NCBI GenBank assembly: GCA_964553325.1
Contig: CAZKKI010000001.1
Coordinates: 1-29,973, forward strand
Origin: BMS3ABIN04 sp964553325
GTDB lineage: Bacteria; Bacteroidota; Ignavibacteria; Ignavibacteriales; Melioribacteraceae
Length of the DNA: 29,973 nt
Reading direction: 5' to 3'
Shown in pieces: positions 25,508 to 29,973 of the stretch. The notes below the pieces were generated by a model that was not told the DNA's origin, searched no databases, and saw only the letters and a list, made by a program, of their open reading frames with translations. Numbering within the stretch: position 1 is the stretch's first letter; every line of letters starts with the position of its first letter. A program made the position numbers and the translations under genes.

Positions 25508-26569
25508 ATGAAATTTTTAATATTTTTAATTTTAGCCGTAACTTCCGTATCGGGTCAATATTACCACAATGAAAATTTCGATTTCAGTGCTATTCCGAAA
25601 TTTTGGCATATTGTCGACGTTCTTTCGGAAAACAGGGAACCTTCCGAAAGCGAATGGAACGAATTGTTCAATTCACCCGGATATAAAGTTTTGACTCGCG
25701 AAGAATTTTCAAAGGACTTTTTCAAAAAAAATTTCTCGTTGGCATTTAAACCGGCGTTGAAAAACGAATTAAAGAAAAAATTAAGAACCAATAATCGCGA
25801 AAGTTATTATCTTCATTATTATTTGAAGGTAAAGGATAACCGTAAACAATTGGAATATCAACTCAATAAATTAAAACGCCGCTCACTTAACAAAGAAGCG
25901 CTTGATTTGACTCTAAGATATTTACCGATGAATTACGTTTCGGATTTTCCGCCTGTTGCTTTTGTAATTTTCGAAAATAACGGTCGCGGCAGTTCCCCCA
26001 TCGTAGTTGATTTACAAGCGACACTGGAATGGGATTTCATATCGTTTTTGGCGCACGAGTTTCATCATTTTTACCGGAACAAATTAAGTAAATTAAACTT
26101 CAATACGGTTACCGGAGCCGATAAACCGCTGGTTGAAGCAATGATTAAAATTGAAGCCGAAGGTATTGCCGACAGAGTGGACAAAAAGAAATGGTTTAAC
26201 AGTGCTTACAGGGAATCGTCGCCGTATGCGGTAGAATTCAAACGCGAAGTAAACCGCACTCCGCAATTACTTACTAAAATTAACGGTTTGCTCGAAATGT
26301 ATGCGGATAACGAGGCGGCAAGAAAGAAAATCGGCAAAGAAATTTTATCTTCTATTCCACAGAAAGGTCACCCGACGGGTTATTTTATGGCGACATTAAT
26401 CGAAGAAAAATTAGGTAGAAACGAATTGGTTAAATGCGTTGGAAATCCGTTTAAATTTTTCATTGCATACAACAATGCGGCAAAACTTGGTGGCGGTCGC
26501 TATCCGAAATTCTCCCCGAAAGTTTTACGATTTCTTTCAGGTTTGGAAAGCCGGTTCATTTCAAATTAA
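25508..26569 (+). CDS. secreted HExxH zinc peptidase-like protein (DUF5700/DUF2268-like)
   Basis: This 353-residue protein has a signal peptide (1-16, ending in VSGQ). It holds the zinc-peptidase motif LAHEFHHFYRNKL (181-193; His183, Glu184, His187), preceded by a hydrophobic helix. The third ligand is probably Glu218 in IEAEGIADRVDK, so it is a gluzincin-type arrangement. The layout matches the putative zinc-dependent peptidases of DUF5700, with DUF2268 as an alternative relative; I cannot separate them without profiles. It starts nine bases after the transporter stop. Its job with the sugar genes is unclear, and it may be an unrelated passenger. The C-terminal part (about 290-353) is basic. 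Confidence 0.75.
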   Translation: MKFLIFLILAVTSVSGQYYHNENFDFSAIPKFWHIVDVLSENREPSESEWNELFNSPGYKVLTREEFSKDFFKKNFSLAFKPALKNELKKKLRTNNRESYYLHYYLKVKDNRKQLEYQLNKLKRRSLNKEALDLTLRYLPMNYVSDFPPVAFVIFENNGRGSSPIVVDLQATLEWDFISFLAHEFHHFYRNKLSKLNFNTVTGADKPLVEAMIKIEAEGIADRVDKKKWFNSAYRESSPYAVEFKREVNRTPQLLTKINGLLEMYADNEAARKKIGKEILSSIPQKGHPTGYFMATLIEEKLGRNELVKCVGNPFKFFIAYNNAAKLGGGRYPKFSPKVLRFLSGLESRFISN

Positions 26570-26632
26570 ATACAATCATTCCCCTTTTCTTTCCGCTAAC
26601 AATAACATTTTAACAATACAACGGTTGTGGAT

Positions 26633-26739
26633 TCCGGTTGGCAATTTGCAATTAGCAATGTTTAGTCTGCAGTTTGCAATTTTGAAAACAACGCAACAAT
26701 TCAACTAATGACAAATAACAAATGACCAATGACTAAAAA
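26633..26739 (+). repeat. composite heptamer/AT-tail repeat, copy 2 (diverged)
   Basis: Within the 275-base gap between the peptidase and the DUF2249 gene lies a run of units spaced by seven bases, such as TTGGCAA, TTTGCAA and TTAGCAA. It is followed by ACAACGCAACAATTCAACTA and a TGACCAATGACTAAAAAC end. It matches copies 1 and 3 but is more degraded. The remaining gap is plain AT-rich sequence with no gene. Confidence 0.65.
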
Positions 26740-26844
26740 CCGATATTCAATAGCCGATTTTTTAATCGGAATTTTTATTCTTTTTATTTATATTTAATCC
26801 AAATAAAAATGAGTTTTTGTAACAATTAAGGATTTCAGTAAAAA

Positions 26845-27381
26845 ATGAACGAATTAGACAAAATCAATTTGGTTACATTGGATGTGCGTCCTACAATTCA
26901 AAGCGGAAAAGATCCGTTTAACGAAATAATGGCTGCGATAAAAGAATTAAAAGACGACCAAACATTGGAAATAATTAACGTTTTCGAACCGATTCCGTTG
27001 ATAAATAAACTTAAAGGAATGGGCTATGATTCCGAAGTAATAAGAAAAGAAGGAGCGGTTCACACTTATTTCAGAAAAGAACCCGGAAGCGAAATGCAAA
27101 TAAAAAAAGAACGAATCTACAAATCGGATGCGGATGAATTCGATAAAACACTTGCCTCTTTCGGTGAAAAAGTAAGAACAATTGACGTAAGACCGTTGGA
27201 AATGCCGGAACCGATGGTTACAATTTTAAAAGAAATAGAAACTTTGGAACCGGATACCGTTCTGTTCGTTGAACATAAAAAAATTCCGCAATATCTGTTA
27301 CCCGAACTGGAAGACAGAAATTTTAACGTTGTAATTAAAGAATTGGAAGAAAATCACGTTCAGCTTTTGATTTTTAAGTAA
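26845..27381 (+). CDS. tandem DUF2249 protein
   Basis: This 178-residue soluble protein consists of two DUF2249 units, about 8-76 (TLDVRPTIQSGKDPF, LEIINVFEPIPLINKLKGMG) and about 110-178 (TIDVRPLEMPEPMVTILKEI). DUF2249 is a small alpha/beta domain often found beside hemerythrin, DUF1858 and denitrification or NO-stress genes; its biochemistry is unknown. There is no cysteine in the whole protein, so thiol or persulfide chemistry is unlikely. The N-terminal half keeps the canonical fold signature; the second is more diverged. A long-spaced AAGGA lies at 26828-26832. It is the first gene of a four-gene cluster, with the membrane protein starting nine bases later. No reliable promoter was found. 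Confidence 0.85.
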   Translation: MNELDKINLVTLDVRPTIQSGKDPFNEIMAAIKELKDDQTLEIINVFEPIPLINKLKGMGYDSEVIRKEGAVHTYFRKEPGSEMQIKKERIYKSDADEFDKTLASFGEKVRTIDVRPLEMPEPMVTILKEIETLEPDTVLFVEHKKIPQYLLPELEDRNFNVVIKELEENHVQLLIFK

Positions 27382-27390
27382 ACGCATACG

Positions 27391-28677
27391 ATGAATAATT
27401 TACAAACAGATAATGCGCCTTCAATTACGGTGGTAAAACCGCATTTTGTTTTTGCGGGAATTTCTTTTTTCGTTGCCGCCGCATTAACCGTTTTGGCCGG
27501 CGAGAGTTTATTGGGACCTTACTTCGGAGTGAAAACGGTCGCAATTACCCACGTAGCGGTTCTCGGTTGGGCAACAATGATAATCTTCGGAGCCTTATAT
27601 CAACTTATCCCCATCGTTTTCGAAACGGCATTGTTCAGCGAAAGATTGGCTAAATTCAATTTCTGGATTTTTGCCGTAAGCATTTCATTACTGAGTTATT
27701 CGTTTTGGGTAAACGCACTATCCGATCTGCTACTTTACGCATCGGCGTTGCTTTTCGTTTCACTGATAATGTTTATTACGAACGTACTTTTAACCCATCG
27801 GAATTCGAAGAAAAAAAACATTCAGTCGAAGTTTATCATTACGTCGATCTACTGGCTGCTCGTAACGGTTATATTGGGAACTTTAATTGCGTTTAACTTT
27901 CGCTTTCCCGTTTTCGAAAAAACATATCTTCATTATCTTAGAATTCACGCGCATGCCGGGCTTGTCGGTTGGTTTTTATTGTTGATTATCGGTGTTGGTT
28001 CCACCCTCCTCCCGATGTTTTTCGTATCCCACAATTTAAACGAAAATAAAATCAAATATTCTTACTATTTCATTAATACCGGTTTGCTTGCAATGTTAAT
28101 CGAGTGGTTTTTTGTGGGAACGGACAGTTTGGTTTATATCGATTGGTTGCTAATATCGATAGGCGTTGTTTTGTTTCTTTCGTATGCATGGGATTCTTAC
28201 AAACAGCGATTGAGAAAAACCCTCGATACAGGAATGAAGCATACGGTAATTTCCCTTTTGATTTTAATTGCACCCGTATTTATTTCGTTTATTTTGCTAA
28301 CCGGATTTAACATGGAAAATTCTTTACTGCTGCGAATGACAACTTTATACGGATTTTCGATTGTGTTCGGTTTCATTACGTCTTTGATTCTCGGACAAAC
28401 ATACAAAACGCTGCCGTTTATTATTTGGTTGGAGAAATACAAAAAGCACGTCGGTAAAGCAAAAACACCAATGCCGAAAGATTTGTATTCCGAACCTCTG
28501 GCGGAATATCAAATGTATTTTTACTTGGCGGCTATCGGGATTTTAACCGTTGCGCTTTTAACCGGCATCGCTTTACTAATAAAAATAGGAAGCTATTTAC
28601 TTTTGGCTACGGCCGTTATTTACAACATCAATTTATTTAAGATAGTGTTACACAAAACAAAAATCGAGAAGTTATGA
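27391..28677 (+). CDS. 12-TM heme-copper oxidase subunit I-like / NnrS-like protein
   Basis: This 428-residue protein has about 12 hydrophobic helices. Helix 2 has AITHVAVLGWATMIIFGALY with His54, and near residue 180 there is HYLRIHAHAGLVGWFLLLII with His181, His186 and His188. Both resemble the metal-ligand helices of subunit I of heme-copper oxidases and NO reductases, and the two His-rich helices of NnrS. I read it as an orphan heme- or copper-binding membrane protein, not a full oxidase: no subunit II, cytochrome c domain or tyrosine-histidine cross-link motif is seen. NnrS relieves NO stress in proteobacteria. It sits nine bases after the DUF2249 gene and overlaps the SufT-like start by four bases. 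Confidence 0.72.
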   Translation: MNNLQTDNAPSITVVKPHFVFAGISFFVAAALTVLAGESLLGPYFGVKTVAITHVAVLGWATMIIFGALYQLIPIVFETALFSERLAKFNFWIFAVSISLLSYSFWVNALSDLLLYASALLFVSLIMFITNVLLTHRNSKKKNIQSKFIITSIYWLLVTVILGTLIAFNFRFPVFEKTYLHYLRIHAHAGLVGWFLLLIIGVGSTLLPMFFVSHNLNENKIKYSYYFINTGLLAMLIEWFFVGTDSLVYIDWLLISIGVVLFLSYAWDSYKQRLRKTLDTGMKHTVISLLILIAPVFISFILLTGFNMENSLLLRMTTLYGFSIVFGFITSLILGQTYKTLPFIIWLEKYKKHVGKAKTPMPKDLYSEPLAEYQMYFYLAAIGILTVALLTGIALLIKIGSYLLLATAVIYNINLFKIVLHKTKIEKL

Positions 28678-28988
28678 TGAAAACAAAAGAAGAAATAAAA
28701 AAACATATTTTCGAATTACTTAAATCCGTTATGGATCCGGAAATAGAACTAAACATAGTTGACCTCGGTTTAATTTACAATTTGGAAATTGAAGACGACA
28801 AAAAAGTAAACATTGAAATGACGCTTTCAACTCCGGCTTGTCCGCTCGGTGATGCAATAATTATCAATGTAAAAGAAACAATAAAACAACATTACCCCGA
28901 ATACGAAGTGAACGTAAACTTGGTTTTCGATCCGCCATGGAATCCTTCTTTAATCAGTGAAGAAGGCAAAGCGAAACTGGGAATGTAA
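28674..28988 (+). CDS. SufT/MIP18-like (DUF59) metal-sulfur assembly protein
   Basis: This 104-residue protein carries the DUF59/MIP18 domain over its length: VMDPEIELNIVDLGLIYNLEI (19-39), VNIEMTLSTPACPLGDAI (45-62) with the conserved Cys56, and NLVFDPPWNPSLI. Such proteins help mature Fe-S proteins (SufT, PaaD-like, MIP18). It lacks the ATPase partner (Mrp/ApbC). The ATG overlaps the stop of the membrane gene (ATGA). A second ATG directly after gives MM, so the true start may be 28677. Its fixed place between the 12-TM gene and the DUF1858-DUF2249 gene suggests it services a cluster-containing target in this set. Confidence 0.88.
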   Translation: MMKTKEEIKKHIFELLKSVMDPEIELNIVDLGLIYNLEIEDDKKVNIEMTLSTPACPLGDAIIINVKETIKQHYPEYEVNVNLVFDPPWNPSLISEEGKAKLGM

Positions 28989-29022
28989 AACCTTTGTGTA
29001 ACTCAGTGTTGTCTTTGTGAGA

Positions 29023-29054
29023 CTTTGTGAAATAACCTCCACAACCTTACAAAG
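29023..29054 (+). promoter_or_regulatory. imperfect stem-loop in the leader of the DUF1858-DUF2249 gene
   Basis: CTTTGTGA (29023-29030) can pair with TTACAAAG (29047-29054), seven of eight positions plus one G-T, around a 16-base loop. The left arm is one of three CTTTGTG copies (28992, 29013, 29023). It lies 25-57 bases before the ATG at 29080. It has no U-tract, so a leader structure or operator is more likely than a terminator. Modest support. Confidence 0.3.
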
Positions 29055-29079
29055 AACTAACTAAAGGAAAATTAACGGG

Positions 29080-29601
29080 ATGACTAAAGATAAATTACAA
29101 ATATTGCCGGAGACGAAAGTCGGGGAACTGCTCGATAATTATCCCGAACTCGAGGAAAAACTGATTGAGATTGCACCACCGTTCAAACGGCTGAAAAACA
29201 AGATGCTGCGCAGAACGGTTGCCAAAATAACAACGCTCAAGCAAGCGGCTAAGGTCGGGAACGTTCCCCTTTCCGAATTGATAAATAAACTTAGGGTTGA
29301 AGTCGGACAAATCGAAATAGAAATAGACGACGAAAAATCCGTTGCGGCGCCCAGACCGGATTGGGCCAAGCAGGAAAACATCGTTAAAATTTACAATGCA
29401 ATGTTCGATTTGGAAATCGGTCAACAACCCATTACCAGAGTAACGAGAGAATTAAAAACATTGAACAAAGGTGAAGTTTATTTGCTCATCACTCCTTTTC
29501 TCCCCGCTCCGCTAATTAAAATTTTCGAAGAAAAAGGATATGAAATCTTCTCCGCAACCATAAACCGCAATCACGTCCAAACGTTCATCAGAAAAAAATA
29601 A
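29080..29601 (+). CDS. DUF1858-DUF2249 fusion protein
   Basis: This 173-residue soluble protein has a DUF1858 domain (about 8-72; LLDNYPELEEKLIEIAPPFKRL then VAKITTLKQAAKVGNVPL) and a DUF2249 domain (about 100-172; IVKIYNAMFDLEIG, LNKGEVYLLITPF). DUF1858 is related to the N-terminal domain of ScdA/Ric-type di-iron Fe-S repair proteins. In this variant the usual cysteine positions are absent and the whole protein has no Cys. An AAAGGA site lies at 29063-29068. It is 91 bases after the SufT-like gene, separated by a CTTTGTG-repeat region, and may be on the same or a second transcript. The repeated occurrence of DUF2249 here (three copies in two genes) suggests paralogous subunits acting together. 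Confidence 0.87.
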   Translation: MTKDKLQILPETKVGELLDNYPELEEKLIEIAPPFKRLKNKMLRRTVAKITTLKQAAKVGNVPLSELINKLRVEVGQIEIEIDDEKSVAAPRPDWAKQENIVKIYNAMFDLEIGQQPITRVTRELKTLNKGEVYLLITPFLPAPLIKIFEEKGYEIFSATINRNHVQTFIRKK

Positions 29602-29616
29602 AGTGGTAGGTGGAAT

Positions 29617-29884
29617 CTCGGGTAATGGTCATAAGCAATTGTTATGCTGTTAAATTACTCCATTGTTAAATTACTAATTTGTTTTTGGAAATTGCCAACT
29701 GAAAACTGCAAACTAAACATTGCCAACTGCCAACTGCGGACTGCCAACTGAAAACTGCCAACTGCCAATTGCGGACTGCCAACTGCAAACTGCCAACTGC
29801 AAACTGCCAACTGCAAACTGCCAACTGCAAACTGCCAACTGAACATTGCCGACTGCCAACTGAAAACAGCAAACCGAACATTTC
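29617..29884 (-). repeat. composite heptamer/AT-tail repeat, copy 3 (inverted, expanded)
   Basis: Read on the minus strand it has the same layout as copy 1: a heptamer tract, then CAATTTCCAAAAACAAATTA, then AACAATTG and ATGACCATTACCC. On the plus strand the heptamer tract (about 29691-29879) is built of AACTGCC/AACTGCA units. From 29781 to 29840 the 14-base unit AACTGCAAACTGCC is repeated perfectly just over four times. This is the longest and most regular of the three tracts, suggesting recent slippage expansion. Confidence 0.85.
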
Positions 29885-29887
29885 ACA

Positions 29888-29918
29888 TTGAGCTTTAAAT
29901 GAAATTTTAGTATATTTT
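29888..29918 (+). promoter_or_regulatory. candidate promoter for a gene beyond the window
   Basis: TTG at 29888-29890, 20 bases, then TATATTTT at 29911-29918, close to TTG-N17-23-TAnnTTTG. Any gene it serves lies outside the window, so it cannot be confirmed here. Confidence 0.3.
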
Positions 29919-29973
29919 ATTAAAGTACAATTAATTGGAGTGTTGCCTAAACTTAATATACGTAATACGATCT

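Larger units (their letters stand above)
29602..29973. other. 3' intergenic region, repeat-dominated
   Basis: The 372 bases after the last gene hold repeat copy 3 (29617-29884) and a possible promoter (29888-29918). Open frames on the minus strand here are a by-product of the 7-base period, which has no stop codons in several frames, and I do not count them as genes. I see no RNA gene. Confidence 0.7.

Noticed and set aside
26789..26796. TATATTTA as promoter of the DUF2249 cluster
   Set aside because: Seven of eight bases fit TAnnTTTG, but no TTG stands 17-23 bases upstream.
26817..26825. TTGT-A-ACAA as an FNR/CRP-type operator
   Set aside because: The half-sites are separated by one base and not by the four to six of the FNR/CRP family, and arms are only four bases.
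29691..29879. CRISPR-like array
   Set aside because: The units are 7 or 14 bases with no unique spacers between them and no cas genes in the window.
29655..29881. Overlapping minus-strand open frames of 63 and 71 codons with periodic peptides
   Set aside because: They arise from the 7-base repeat, which gives a 21-base (7-codon) periodic reading with no stops in several frames. No ribosome site or family resemblance.

Overview
The window is AT-rich bacterial DNA carrying about 29 protein-coding genes, with no rRNA, tRNA or CRISPR array that I can see. Several traits point to the Bacteroidota/Chlorobiota side, most likely an Ignavibacteria-type organism: an outer-membrane CBM9/DUF5916 barrel protein, MEP-pathway isoprenoid synthesis (ispE), an RqcH-type NFACT protein, few strong Shine-Dalgarno sequences, candidate TTG-N20-22-TAnnTTT promoters, and intergenic heptamer tracts (TTGGCAG on one strand, CTGCCAA on the other). 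The taxonomic call is inference from gene content.

Layout. (1) 51-4340 (+): envelope genes, namely a LolA-like lipoprotein-sorting protein, an outer-membrane beta-barrel and a CBM9-like/DUF5916 barrel. (2) 4427-8281 (+): cyclopropane fatty acid synthase, the cmoA-cmoB pair for wobble-uridine modification of tRNA, and a patatin-like phospholipase. (3) 16368-8364 (-): a long, tightly packed run of rqcH, a small unknown helical protein, a membrane-anchored rhodanese, a DoxX/MauE-like redox membrane protein and three family-9 glycosyltransferases. After a palindrome-rich gap of about 115 bases it continues with a homocysteine S-methyltransferase-like gene overlapping ispE. (4) 16789-21756 (+): a divergent operon with an MFS drug-type transporter, dusB, a PAP2-like membrane protein, a PolX-family protein with a ruined polymerase site but an intact PHP nuclease, and apt. 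A hotdog thioesterase (21768-22247, -) converges on it. (5) 22363-26569 (+): a sugar-use operon with a secreted GH13 enzyme of cyclomaltodextrinase/neopullulanase type and an MFS sugar transporter, then a secreted HExxH peptidase. (6) 26845-29601 (+): a compact cluster with a tandem DUF2249 protein, a 12-TM heme-copper-oxidase-I/NnrS-like protein, a SufT/MIP18-like Fe-S assembly protein and a DUF1858-DUF2249 fusion. I consider this the best candidate for an undescribed functional system, plausibly tied to nitric oxide or anaerobic stress and Fe-S or heme maintenance.

Three intergenic regions (16563-16691, 26633-26739, 29617-29884) carry copies of one composite repeat: a 7-base-period tract joined to a conserved AT-rich tail. 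The first two lie in one orientation and the third is inverted. Two of the three copies bracket the DUF2249 cluster.
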